64,000 nt of DNA, from positions 62,001 to 126,000 of the forward strand of contig JAPCWD010000003.1 of the NCBI GenBank assembly GCA_025943965.1. Reading direction: 5' to 3'. The stretch is from Synergistaceae bacterium DZ-S4 (lineage in GTDB: Bacteria; Synergistota; Synergistia; Synergistales; Synergistaceae). A program made the translations under genes and the position numbers. Positions 8,840 to 16,510 of this stretch are shown here, piece after piece. The notes under the pieces are model-generated. The model was not told the origin of the DNA, did no database searches, and saw only the letters and a program-made list of their open reading frames with translations. How positions within the stretch are numbered: the stretch's first letter is position 1; the number at the start of each line of letters is the position of its first letter.

Positions 8840-10741
8840 ATGGTAGTACTTATTATAAGTATAGTGCTTATTGTTATTGTTTGTACAATGGCAATGTCAA
8901 TTGATAATTCTCAAAACAAAAAAATTAAGGAAACAATAGAAAAGACAGATTTTTATATTAATCCAAAAAATAATAAAGTTCAAACAAAAAGCAAATCAGA
9001 AAAAATGAAAGTAATTATTCCCAATAACAGACAAGAAGAAACAATAAAAAATGAAAATAGATCAATTAATAATGATGCAGGAGATTATTCATGGGTTGAC
9101 GAACTTAAAAATGAAGATGTTCTTGTAGAATCAATAAACAAAAAAGATAATAATGATGATTATATGGAAAATTATTCTTGGATAAATGAATTAAATAATA
9201 ATAAGAATAATACTCAAAATACCGGCGTTTCCGCAAAATCAATAAAGAACACGGGAGAAGAATCTGTTTTAAAAGAAAAAAAGACTATTCATGCTATTCC
9301 AAGTACCGAAAATGATTTTTTTATTAATAATGAAGAAAAAGGTAAGATAGCAGAAAAACCGGGGCAAGTGCCAGAGAAGAGACGAATATCACCCGTTGAT
9401 GAAAAACCATACACAATTTATGTAGGACTTGATTTTGGAACAAGTTCGACCAAAGTTGCCTACAGGATCTCCGGAGGTGTAGAAAAAGTAATTCCTATGG
9501 AGATAAGTACAATGCCCAATATGCATTATGCTCAGCCTTCTCTAATTGCTTTTAAAAATAATAAAATATTGTTTGGTGAAGAGGCATATAAGTATTTAGA
9601 AAACAGAAATTGGGATCTTGGGATAAGGTGTGTCAAGATGCTTTTTGCTGGCTCAATCGATCCAGACTATAAGAACGTGGAATTATACGACAGATTCGTT
9701 CAGTATTGTGAGTCAAACAACATTAGTCCTCATTATATAAATCCTGCTTATTGGGTTATTGCATATCTAGTTTGGATAATAAGAATCATCAGATCTAAAC
9801 TGGATAGTCAGTACAAACGTTCAATTAACCTTAATATAAATATTTGTATTCCTTTAGATACTTATGAAAAAGAAAATTTAAGGAAAGGATTTCAAAAAGC
9901 TATAAATGTGGTTGAAAAGATCGGCAGTTTGTGGAATGGAAATAATGATATTACATTAATTGAAAACATTGCTGAGCTTTGGAAAAGTACTGAAGCTGAT
10001 GAAATAGAAAATTCAAAAATACATATTGTGCCTGAGGCAGTAGCTCAAATGGTATGTTACTTAAATTCCCTCGCTGCAGAAAATAAAATGCATGGAGTTA
10101 TAGATTTCGGATCTGGAACAACTGATTTTTCAATTTTTAATTTACGTAGAGATTCAGACGGGGAGAGATGTGCGTACTGGCTGAATGCGGTTACTTATCC
10201 AATAGGTATGTATGATGTGGAGAAATTGATAGCAAATAATATCGATGAAAATATAGATTATAAAAATCTTAAATATGCGATCGAGCACTCGTATAGTCAA
10301 AGTAAATCAGTTCAAGAAAAAATAAAAAATTTTTTGTCAGAACTATGGAAACAATCTAGGTACGAAGTTTGGGGAGAAGCGTATGATCAAAACCCAAGGC
10401 AGGCGGATTGGGAGAAGAACAACGTAAAAATTTTTGTATGTGGGGGCGGAAGCGGACTAGAAGGTGTTAAAGATGTATTTAAAGAATCATGGTATCAGGA
10501 CAAATACACTAACTGGGGGCCTTATTCAGTTGAAAGATTGACTGTGCCTGATGATTTGGTCTTTGAAGGAATTAATCATTACGACTTTCCGCGTATTGCA
10601 GTTGCATATGGATTAACTACTCCAAGACCGAAGCTACACAAATATAAACTACCTAAAGATCATGTAGTAGAAAAAAATAAGGATGACAAAAAAAATTATG
10701 ATGAAGGTTATTGGGGGACTGTTTACATAGACACACATTAG
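8840..10741 (+). CDS. Membrane-anchored Hsp70/actin-like ATPase
   Basis: A 633 aa protein. Residues 1-20 form one hydrophobic segment, so the protein is probably anchored by its N-terminus with the bulk in the cytoplasm. Residues ~21-190 are Asn/Lys/Glu-rich and low complexity, a likely flexible linker. From 195 an Hsp70/actin-fold ATPase begins: phosphate-1 GLDFGTSST (196-204), phosphate-2 IDFGSGTTD (421-429) and adenosine motif CGGGSG (534-539). The polypeptide ends about 95 residues later, so the beta-sandwich substrate-binding domain and lid of DnaK are missing. This is not a general chaperone; a sensor or scaffold ATPase is more likely. GGGGGG precedes the ATG. It is the third gene of the helicase cassette. 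Confidence 0.8.
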   Translation: MVVLIISIVLIVIVCTMAMSIDNSQNKKIKETIEKTDFYINPKNNKVQTKSKSEKMKVIIPNNRQEETIKNENRSINNDAGDYSWVDELKNEDVLVESINKKDNNDDYMENYSWINELNNNKNNTQNTGVSAKSIKNTGEESVLKEKKTIHAIPSTENDFFINNEEKGKIAEKPGQVPEKRRISPVDEKPYTIYVGLDFGTSSTKVAYRISGGVEKVIPMEISTMPNMHYAQPSLIAFKNNKILFGEEAYKYLENRNWDLGIRCVKMLFAGSIDPDYKNVELYDRFVQYCESNNISPHYINPAYWVIAYLVWIIRIIRSKLDSQYKRSINLNINICIPLDTYEKENLRKGFQKAINVVEKIGSLWNGNNDITLIENIAELWKSTEADEIENSKIHIVPEAVAQMVCYLNSLAAENKMHGVIDFGSGTTDFSIFNLRRDSDGERCAYWLNAVTYPIGMYDVEKLIANNIDENIDYKNLKYAIEHSYSQSKSVQEKIKNFLSELWKQSRYEVWGEAYDQNPRQADWEKNNVKIFVCGGGSGLEGVKDVFKESWYQDKYTNWGPYSVERLTVPDDLVFEGINHYDFPRIAVAYGLTTPRPKLHKYKLPKDHVVEKNKDDKKNYDEGYWGTVYIDTH

Positions 10742-10956
10742 TTGATAGAGCTGGGTTCCAACAAAAATCCTTTGTGTGAGGCTTAGTGTCTGTAATTGCG
10801 AGCAGATCGTAAAAGTACACAGCAGTGAGAAGAACAGAAGCGATTTGAGAGTTAAGCTCATTGTCTTTGGCACAATCTATCATTTCGCCGGTTTTGTGCA
10901 TTAAGCCGGGCGAGGTACGGTGAATTCAAACATTTGCTATATAGGGAGGAAACAAC
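10742..10956 (+). other. Short gap between Hsp70-like and small unknown gene
   Basis: I recognise no gene, terminator or promoter here. A GGGAGGA ribosome-binding site at about 10944-10950 belongs to the next gene. Confidence 0.5.
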
Positions 10957-11340
10957 ATGAGTTTCAAACCAGACTACGGTTTACGCCAGTTGAATGACGG
11001 AATATCACGAAATGTCGACCAATACTTTTATGCCTTCAAGCTGTACAGCCTTACTGTCCTTGGTCGCAACCAATTCTCAACCATGGTAGAGATGCCAATT
11101 GCCGGGGAGCTGCATGCTCTTTCACTCGATTTCAATCAAAGCCAACTGAATCAGATCCTTTCCAATGCTTCGCCTCAAATCGCGTCGATCATAAGTAAAG
11201 AGTTAAAGCGCGACCCATTCACCCCACGGACAATTGACTTTGATGGAGAGGTAGTTTTTGATGTCAGAGCAAGACTTGGACAACTGCAGAAAGCTCAATA
11301 TGAGAGTTTTGTTCCGCTTGTTATACAAGAAATCATCTAA
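10957..11340 (+). CDS. Small protein of unknown function (127 aa)
   Basis: An ATG preceded by GGGAGGA at about 8 bases gives 127 residues with normal coding character. No signal peptide, membrane segment or recognisable motif is visible. The sequence is mixed alpha/beta in appearance, with a C-terminal DFDGEVVFDVRARLGQL segment. It is the last gene before the repeat-rich zone and may be a fourth member of the helicase/Hsp70-like cassette, though the 215-bp gap leaves room for separate transcription. I do not recognise the family. Confidence 0.6.
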   Translation: MSFKPDYGLRQLNDGISRNVDQYFYAFKLYSLTVLGRNQFSTMVEMPIAGELHALSLDFNQSQLNQILSNASPQIASIISKELKRDPFTPRTIDFDGEVVFDVRARLGQLQKAQYESFVPLVIQEII

Positions 11341-11450
11341 CTGCAGGTACCAGCGAACAAGCGGATTAATTCCTGATTGTTTGTTATAAGCTAAAAATCC
11401 CCGAAATTGCAAAAGCCTATTTTTCGTACCCCCGCTGGGAACGAAATATT

Positions 11451-11480
11451 TGGGGTCAGACCTACACATTTGACATAATG
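11451..11480 (+). repeat. GGGGTCAGACCTACACA repeat (RAYT-associated), solo copy
   Basis: This copy reads GGGGTCAGACCTACACATTT followed by GACATAATG. The 3' flank (TAATGTCCTGT..., then TGTTTATTGTTT) matches the leader of the intact transposase gene at 13199, so it is the left part of a truncated element. Confidence 0.8.
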
Positions 11481-11484
11481 TCCT

Positions 11485-11570
11485 GTCTCCATAAAAATTG
11501 AGTCTGTTTATTGTTTGAAAAAACAGCGGTCAGGGAGGCGAAAACATGGCGAGGCCTTTAAATGCGATTG
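11485..11570 (+). pseudogene. Truncated 5' end of a RAYT transposase gene
   Basis: Bases 11500-11560 match the leader and start of the intact transposase at 13199: TTTATTGTTT, AAACAGCG, GGAGGC, then ATG GCG AGG CCT TT. After five codons (from ATG 11546) homology stops and a GGGGGCAGACC repeat begins at 11570. It is a decapitated copy that retains its ribosome-binding site. Confidence 0.7.
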
Positions 11571-11595
11571 GGGGCAGACCTACATATTTGACATA
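11570..11595 (+). repeat. GGGGTCAGACC repeat, variant copy
   Basis: This variant reads GGGGGCAGACCTACATATTT then GACATA. It directly abuts the truncated transposase start. Confidence 0.7.
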
Positions 11596-11950
11596 GGCTA
11601 CAGGCTAAAAATCCCCGAAATTACAAAAGCGCTGTCTTGTTTTAATCCTTCGAACTGCTTTCGAAAGACAGGGAAATGCTTTTGCCGGGAAATATGGGAG
11701 AGCAGGCGAGCGATTGGCAAGCGTAGGCAAGCAGTTTGTTTCTTGTAAGCTAAAAATCCCCAGAATTGCAAAATGAAAATCCCCAGTTTTGCAAACTGGA
11801 AATCCCCAGTTTTGCAAAACGGCCATTGAAAGCACGACCGAAACCCAATACCCTTTTAGTTTACATACGCTGCATAAAACTGAACACGCGATTGCGTATG
11901 ATGGACACCATTCCCGGTAATAACAGCGCGCATTTTTTTGTATGGCGTTA

Positions 11951-11985
11951 TTGTATTTATAATATTATTTGCTATACTTGTATAA
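11951..11985 (+). promoter_or_regulatory. Promoter/operator of antitoxin copy 1
   Basis: A -35 TTGTAT (11951-11956), 16-bp spacer and -10 TATACT (11973-11978) precede the antitoxin. CTATACTTGTATAA (11972-11985) is a near-perfect inverted repeat over the -10; the last base breaks the symmetry compared with copy 2. Likely an autoregulatory operator for a ribbon-helix-helix antitoxin. Confidence 0.6.
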
Positions 11986-12006
11986 CAACAATAAGGAGGG
12001 ATTTCT

Positions 12007-12231
12007 ATGCTTGCAGTGAGACTGGATAAACCACTGGAGGAGCGACTTGAAAAACTTGCCAATAAAACCGGCAGGACTAAGACTTGGTATGCGCGGAAGG
12101 CAATTGAGACATATCTTGATGATATTGAAGATGCTGCGCTTGCGGCAGCTGCATATGAAGAATACATCCTTGACGGAGAGGCTTCATCTTCCCTTGAGGA
12201 AGTGAGGTCGCGCCTTGGCTTGGCAGATTGA
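12007..12231 (+). CDS. Ribbon-helix-helix antitoxin, orphan copy
   Basis: A 74 aa protein beginning MLAVRLDKPLEERLEKLA, a classic ribbon-helix-helix (CopG/RelB-type) N-terminus, followed by RTKTWYARKAIETYL and an acidic C-terminal tail that would wrap the toxin. It is nearly identical to the copy at 16511 (Asn versus Asp at one position, plus a few silent changes). AAGGAGG precedes the ATG. Its toxin partner is destroyed: the frame that would begin at 12215 matches the intact toxin only through the codons for FSRKA before a repeat takes over. It could still repress both promoters or neutralise the second toxin. Confidence 0.8.
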   Translation: MLAVRLDKPLEERLEKLANKTGRTKTWYARKAIETYLDDIEDAALAAAAYEEYILDGEASSSLEEVRSRLGLAD

Positions 12232-12290
12232 ATTTTCAAGAAAGGCAGCGAACACCATTGGGGTCAGACCTACACATTTGACAAAATGTG
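12215..12290 (+). pseudogene. Truncated RelE/ParE-type toxin remnant
   Basis: The first ~11 codons (TTG start at 12215, MAWQIEFSRKA) match the toxin at 16719. At about 12248 homology ends and the sequence becomes a GGGGTCAGACC repeat. No toxin active region remains. Confidence 0.75.
12259..12288 (+). repeat. GGGGTCAGACCTACACA repeat inserted in toxin gene
   Basis: The copy reads GGGGTCAGACCTACACATTT then GACAAAATG. It sits exactly where toxin copy 1 loses homology to toxin copy 2, so repeat insertion or recombination at the repeat is the likely cause of gene loss. Confidence 0.75.
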
Positions 12291-12604
12291 GATAATTGAC
12301 AGAAGTTTGCTAACCTTGGAAAAATATGATTTGAATATTCTGAGGAAAACTATTAAATCAACCTCAGTGCCCGAACCATTTCGAATGCGCTTTGAGATCA
12401 GGGGGCCCGTGGCTTTGATTTTAGACTATTAGCGTATTTACAAGATCTTAAACAGAAGTCGATGGATCCCGGATTTAAGCATTCGGGGACGACGGAGAGA
12501 GGGCTTAGAACAAGACCGGACCTGGATTCCCGCTCGACGGCATACGGGCATGACGGGGATGGGTCCGGGTCTCAGGTTCTACAAATGCACCAGGGAACAC
12601 CAGA
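12289..12604 (+). other. Non-coding stretch, nothing recognised
   Basis: No coding region or RNA is recognised. Around 12460-12560 there are GGATCCCGGAT and GGATTCCCGCTCGACG stretches with CATGACGG, typical of short interspersed palindromes, but I cannot define a unit. Confidence 0.4.
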
Positions 12605-12960
12605 GGGGTCAGACCTACACAATTGACAGATTGGCTAACTCTCTGTGATTGCAATTGGGGTCAGACCTACACATTTGACATAATGCCCTGTTTCCATATA
12701 GAGCCAGTGGGGGTCAGACCTACACAATTGACAGATTGGCTAACTCTCTGTGATTGCAATTGGGGTCAGACCTACACATTTGACATAATGCCCTGTTTCC
12801 ATATAGAGCCAGTGGGGGTCAGACCTACACAATTGACAGATTGGCTAACTCTCTGGATTGCAATTGGGGTCAGACCTACACATTTGACATAATGCCCTGT
12901 TTCCATATAGAGCCAGTGGGGGTCAGACCTACACAATTGACAGATTGGCTAACTCTCTGA
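12605..12960 (+). repeat. 105-bp tandem repeat built from paired GGGGTCAGACC units
   Basis: A 105-bp unit recurs at 12605, 12710, 12815 and 12919 (the third unit is 104 bp). Each unit has one ACACAATTGACAG-type copy, a CTAACTCTCTG linker, one ACACATTTGACAT-type copy, then CCCTGTTTCCATATAGAGCC. The fourth unit is incomplete and runs into 12979. The low divergence between units points to recent amplification. Confidence 0.9.
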
Positions 12961-12978
12961 AAAATAGGGATTGCAATT

Positions 12979-13175
12979 GGGGTCAGACCTACACATTTGG
13001 GTCAAATTGGGGTCAGACCTACACATTTGACATAATAGCCTGTTTCAATAAAAATTGAGTGATTGAGTGTGTTTATTGTTTTAATGGGTCAAATTGGGGT
13101 CAGACCTACACATTTGACATAATAGCCTGTTTCAATAAAAATTGAGTGATTGAGTGTGTTTATTGTTTTAAAAAA
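12979..13175 (+). repeat. 87-bp tandem duplication upstream of RAYT gene
   Basis: GGGGTCAGACC copies at 12979, 13009 and 13096. The segment from GGGTCAAATTGGGG through TGTTTATTGTTTTAA is present twice with an 87-bp period (13009 versus 13096). The last copy merges into the transposase leader. Confidence 0.85.
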
Positions 13176-13198
13176 ACAGCGATCAAGGAGGCAAAAAC

Positions 13199-14134
13199 AT
13201 GGCGAGGCCTTTGCGGATAGAATATCCCGGAGCTTTTTATCATGTTACCTCAAGGGGAAATGAGCGGAAGGATATTTTCAAAAGTAACACCGATCGTGAA
13301 ATGTTCCTTTCTTACCTTGCATCCGCTCAAGAAAAATACGAAGCTGTCGTTCACGCCTATTGCCTTATGTCGAACCATTATCACTTGATGATCGAGACCC
13401 CGCAGGGTAATCTCTCTCTCATAATGAAATACATCAACAGTTCCTACACCAACTTTTTTAATATCAAAAGAAAACGAACGGGACACCTTTTGCAGGGACG
13501 CTACAAAGCTATTCTGGTTGAAGCCGATGCCTACGCTACAGAGCTTTCACGCTACATCCATCTGAATCCGGCCAGAGCGGGAATGGTCAGGTCTCCGGAA
13601 GAGTATCGCTGGTCAAGTTACAGTTATTACACAGAGAGAAGTTCTCCGTCCTGGCTCAAAACAGGATTCATTCTCGGATATTTTGGCACGGACCCCACAC
13701 AGTCTCGCAGGGACTACAGAAATTATGTAATAGAAAAGGTCAACGGAGGCTACATTGACCCGCTTGCAGGAGTAGTAGCTTCGACCATATTGGGGAGCGA
13801 AGATTTTGTTCGCCGCATCAAAGAGAACGAGCTTGATGGAAGGACTTTGGACAGGGATCTTCCTGCGTTGACGGAACTTAAAGAAAAAACGGATCCGAAA
13901 ATGATCCAAGAGGCAGCCCTGGAAATCTTTCCGGATGACAAAAGAACTGCGCGATTTGCCGGAATATATTTATGCCACCGTTACAGCGCGGCAAAGCTGA
14001 GGGAGATCGGATGCCTTTACCGGTTGTCTGATTCCGGCGTGACTCAGGCGAGAAGAAGATTTGAAGCAGCCATGAAGGTGGACGCCCCATTGAGAAAAAA
14101 GATAGAAGAAGTCCTGGTGATCCTTGGTCTGTGA
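13199..14134 (+). CDS. REP-associated tyrosine transposase (RAYT, Y1 family)
   Basis: A 311 aa single-strand DNA transposase of the IS200-like Y1/HUH class. The N-terminus has MARPLRIEYPGAFYHVTSRG, the usual RAYT opening. The HUH metal-binding pair is H60-Y61-H62 (NHYHLMIET), and the nucleophile region is SRYIHLNPARAG with Tyr about 119. The C-terminal ~100 residues (HRYSAAKLREIG) look like the DnaA domain-IV helix-turn-helix often found in long RAYTs. AAGGAGG precedes the ATG. The gene is surrounded by GGGGTCAGACC repeats, the expected substrate and product of such enzymes. It appears intact and may still mobilise the repeats across 11-24 kb. Confidence 0.92.
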   Translation: MARPLRIEYPGAFYHVTSRGNERKDIFKSNTDREMFLSYLASAQEKYEAVVHAYCLMSNHYHLMIETPQGNLSLIMKYINSSYTNFFNIKRKRTGHLLQGRYKAILVEADAYATELSRYIHLNPARAGMVRSPEEYRWSSYSYYTERSSPSWLKTGFILGYFGTDPTQSRRDYRNYVIEKVNGGYIDPLAGVVASTILGSEDFVRRIKENELDGRTLDRDLPALTELKEKTDPKMIQEAALEIFPDDKRTARFAGIYLCHRYSAAKLREIGCLYRLSDSGVTQARRRFEAAMKVDAPLRKKIEEVLVILGL

Positions 14135-14645
14135 GTGTATAAGCCTTTCGATCCAGTCAGCCGTATTTTGAACCTTACAGGAGTTTTAGGAAGGTGGCTC
14201 TATGCAGCGCGCAGGCCGGCTCTATTGGATCGCGCGAGTAGCTCTAAGCCTTAGCGCCGTCGGCTCTGTCTTGCCGTGTTTCAGCAGATAAAGTATGGAT
14301 AAGTATGGATAATTTTGTAATTGCTGCAGAAAATTTATCCAAAACGTATTGTCTGCAAAAATCAAGAAATCAGTCATAGGCAGGAATTACTATTGGATAA
14401 ATTGTTTGTCACAAGCTAAAAATCCCCGGAATTTCAAAAGGCTTTTTTGATCCTTGGAACTGCTTTCGAAAAACAGGAAAGGCTTTTGCCGGGAAAGAAT
14501 AACAGGGGCCGATGGAAGAGATCGGTCCCTGTCGTTGCAAAGGGGATCATTTGCGTATTGTCCCAAAGTCCCAATGGTAGTAAAAGCGGCCGGGGAGAGC
14601 ACCGGCGGCGAGCAATAGGCAAGCGTAGGCAAGCAGTTGGCAAGC
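14135..14645 (+). other. Non-coding stretch with dispersed repeats
   Basis: No gene is visible. It holds a short direct repeat (AAGTATGGAT at about 14291-14310), a GCTAAAAATCCCC repeat (14415-14440) and a GCCGG...CCGGC hairpin module near 14590. From about 14445 it is homologous to 24202 onward. Confidence 0.5.
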
Positions 14646-14650
14646 AGTAG

Positions 14651-16153
14651 TTAAAGGCAGGCGGAAAGTGCATCCGCGGGGGATTGCAGCCTTTGGGCTG
14701 CGGAGAAGCAGATCGCGACGTATCTCAGCAACGATGCCTTCCATTAACTTGCTTTTTCGTGTTGATTATCATTTATTTAACTTGCTTTTTCGTGCTGATT
14801 ATTCTCTATCGAACTTGCCTTTTCGTGACAAAGGTGATATGGTGCGTTTATGCCAAGTAAATTCTCTGCGAGGAGTGAGACCTGTCATGACCGAGGAAAA
14901 GGATACTGTCGTCCTCAAACGAAAACTGTATGACCGTTTGTTGGAGTGGAAGAATAAGAGCAGAGGGACCAGCGCACTGATGATCAACGGTGCGAGACGA
15001 GTTGGAAAAAGCTTCCTCTGCCGGCAATTCGCTGAGAACGAGTACGAGAGTTATATAATGATCGACTTTGGGAACGCACCGGTGGAGATCCTTGATTTGT
15101 TTAAATATGACAGCTCGAATCTGGACCTCTTTTTCGCGAAGCTTTCCGCCTTCTACTCGACATTGCTCCACAAAAGGTCGTCGGTCATTATATTTGACGA
15201 GGTGCAGCAGTATCCACGAGCAAGGCAGTTGATAAAATATCTCGTGGAGGATGGAAGATATGACTATATTGAAACAGGTTCTCTTATTCGCATCAGAAAG
15301 AATGTTCAGGACATTATAATACCGTCTGAGGAGGAACATGTTGAGATGTTTCCTCTGGATCTTGAGGAGTTCCTGTGGGCGCTGGGCGACTTTGCCACGA
15401 TGCCGCTTGTCAGAAGCTGCTTCAATAACAGGACTCCTTTGGGGCAGGCCCTTCATCGCAAGGTGATGAACGATTTTCGCCAATACGTTATTGTCGGAGG
15501 AATGCCGCAGGCAGTGCTGGCATATCTCCGGAACAAGGAATTTGAGTCTGTTGACGCGGTAAAGAGACAAATAATAACTTTATACCGGAATGATGTTTCA
15601 AAGTTTGCCGCCGGGTATGAGAATAAAGTCATCGCTGTTTTTGACGGTATCCCGGGACAGCTTTCAAAGAAGGAGAAAAAGTACAGGCTTTCGTCTATTT
15701 CCAAGGAGGCCCGCTTCAGGAATTTCGAGGATTCTTTCATATGGCTGCACGAGGCGATGATAGTAAATACCTCCCTGAACGCGACAGATCCGCATGTCGG
15801 CCTGGCGCTCAGCGCAGATAAAGCAACACAGAAGTGCTATATGGCCGATACCGGGCTTTTGATCACACTCGCGTTTATGGATAAGCCATTCGTGGAGAAC
15901 GAGCTGTACAGGGCCGTTCTTTTTGACAGGCTGGAAATCAACGAGGGCATGATAATGGAGAACGTGGTCGCTCAAATGCTGCGAACTCGAGGCCACAAGC
16001 TCTATTTTTATTCGCGGAACGATCCAAATAACAGGGAGAACCACATGGAGATAGATTTTCTGATAACCGAAGAGAGAAAGATAGCGCCGATAGAGGTCAA
16101 ATCAGGCAAATACCGCTCTCACTCCTCGCTGGACAAGTTTAGGAAAAAATTTT
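14651..16153 (+). repeat. Near-perfect 1.5-kb duplication, copy 1
   Basis: This segment matches 24408-25910 with a constant offset of 9757 and no difference that I could find. On both sides the homology continues but with scattered substitutions: upstream to about 14445, and downstream with five silent third-position differences in the last ~100 bp of the gene. That pattern suggests gene conversion or recent homogenisation. Confidence 0.85.
14746..14830 (+). repeat. Three 33-bp direct repeats upstream of ATPase
   Basis: AACTTGCTTTTTCGTG starts at 14746 and 14779, with a variant (one T to C) at 14812, exactly 33 bp apart. They lie directly before the ATPase start and are conserved in copy 2. 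Possible iterated operator sites. Confidence 0.8.
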
Positions 16154-16251
16154 CCAAAAGCCTTGGCAGTTCCTATATCCTTTATACCAATGACGTAATG
16201 GTAAAGGACGGCATAGTCCATCTGCCGTTATATATGGCAATGCTGCTGTAA
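14887..16251 (+). CDS. AAA ATPase with DUF4143 domain, copy 1
   Basis: A 454 aa protein. Walker A GARRVGKS (35-42) and Walker B IIFDEVQ (Asp104, Glu105) mark the AAA_14 ATPase. A middle winged-helix-like region and the DUF4143 C-terminus follow. The C-terminus holds EIDFLI (Asp390) and IEVKSGK (Glu403-Lys405), the D...ExK pattern of a restriction-endonuclease-like fold. Substrates of this family are unknown. The frame is open to 14668, but that extension is repeat sequence. ATG 14887, after GAGGAG, fits the family's usual N-terminus. A copy with identical protein sequence is at 24644. Confidence 0.85.
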   Translation: MTEEKDTVVLKRKLYDRLLEWKNKSRGTSALMINGARRVGKSFLCRQFAENEYESYIMIDFGNAPVEILDLFKYDSSNLDLFFAKLSAFYSTLLHKRSSVIIFDEVQQYPRARQLIKYLVEDGRYDYIETGSLIRIRKNVQDIIIPSEEEHVEMFPLDLEEFLWALGDFATMPLVRSCFNNRTPLGQALHRKVMNDFRQYVIVGGMPQAVLAYLRNKEFESVDAVKRQIITLYRNDVSKFAAGYENKVIAVFDGIPGQLSKKEKKYRLSSISKEARFRNFEDSFIWLHEAMIVNTSLNATDPHVGLALSADKATQKCYMADTGLLITLAFMDKPFVENELYRAVLFDRLEINEGMIMENVVAQMLRTRGHKLYFYSRNDPNNRENHMEIDFLITEERKIAPIEVKSGKYRSHSSLDKFRKKFSKSLGSSYILYTNDVMVKDGIVHLPLYMAMLL

Positions 16252-16312
16252 AGGACAGACTGCTAAGCATTTTTTAGAGGCGGCTGATCTGTAGTAGGGA
16301 TCAAGGGGCAGG

Positions 16313-16400
16313 TTCGGGGAATTTGCATCGCTTCGCATCGCGGTGAACTCAAGATTTATGACCCAATTCAACTCGACTTGCCTTGTCGCAAATTTTCCGG
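16313..16400 (+). repeat. Modular hairpin-array element (short copy)
   Basis: It contains GGGGAATTTGC, a GCATCGCTTCGCATCGC stem region, the central ACTCAAGATTTATGA module and a reversed CGCAAATTTTCCGG unit. It is the shortest member of the array family also found at 17018, 35385 and 45172. Confidence 0.65.
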
Positions 16401-16454
16401 GGCGGTTTGTTGCACGTTGCTGACAGCAGCGTGCATATTTTTTGTATGGCGTTA

Positions 16455-16489
16455 TTGTATTTTTAATATTATTCGCTATACTTGTATAG
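16455..16489 (+). promoter_or_regulatory. Promoter and palindromic operator of toxin-antitoxin copy 2
   Basis: -35 TTGTAT (16455-16460), 16-bp spacer, -10 TATACT (16477-16482). CTATACTTGTATAG (16476-16489) is a perfect inverted repeat covering the -10, well placed for repression by the antitoxin or the complex. Confidence 0.7.
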
Positions 16490-16510
16490 CAATAATAAGG
16501 AGGGATTTCT

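Larger units (their letters stand above)
11390..11820 (+). repeat. GCTAAAAATCCCC dispersed repeat cluster
   Basis: The motif GCTAAAAATCCCCGRAATTG occurs at 11390-11414 and 11604-11629, and at 11749-11820 where it continues as three AATCCCCAG/TTTTGCAAA modules in tandem. Related single copies lie at 14415-14440, 22084-22106 (degenerate) and 24168-24191. Copies sit upstream of, or close to, the duplicated AAA/DUF4143 genes and the GGGGTCAGACC repeats. Function is unknown. Confidence 0.7.
11341..11970 (+). other. Repeat-filled non-coding stretch
   Basis: This stretch holds two GGGGTCAGACC repeat copies (11451 and 11570), copies of the GCTAAAAATCCCC repeat, and a truncated start of a RAYT transposase gene. 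No intact gene is visible. Short open frames here are made of repeats. Confidence 0.6.

Noticed and set aside
2336..10741. Assigning the cassette to DISARM, Zorya or BREX
   Set aside because: Only the SNF2-type helicase is shared. The methylase, PLD nuclease, ZorAB motor or PglZ/BrxC genes that define those systems are absent.
12623..12892. Open frame of 89 codons inside the tandem repeats
   Set aside because: It is a pure translation of the 105-bp repeat unit (the same peptide three times) without ribosome-binding site.
14668..14886. Longer N-terminus for the AAA/DUF4143 copies
   Set aside because: The extension translates non-coding repeats (including the 33-bp iterons); the family starts near the chosen ATG.
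14848..15570. Minus-strand open frame of 240 codons opposite the AAA ATPase
   Set aside because: It lies wholly within the ATPase gene in antisense, has an implausible composition, and its copy at 24605 exists only because the DNA is duplicated.
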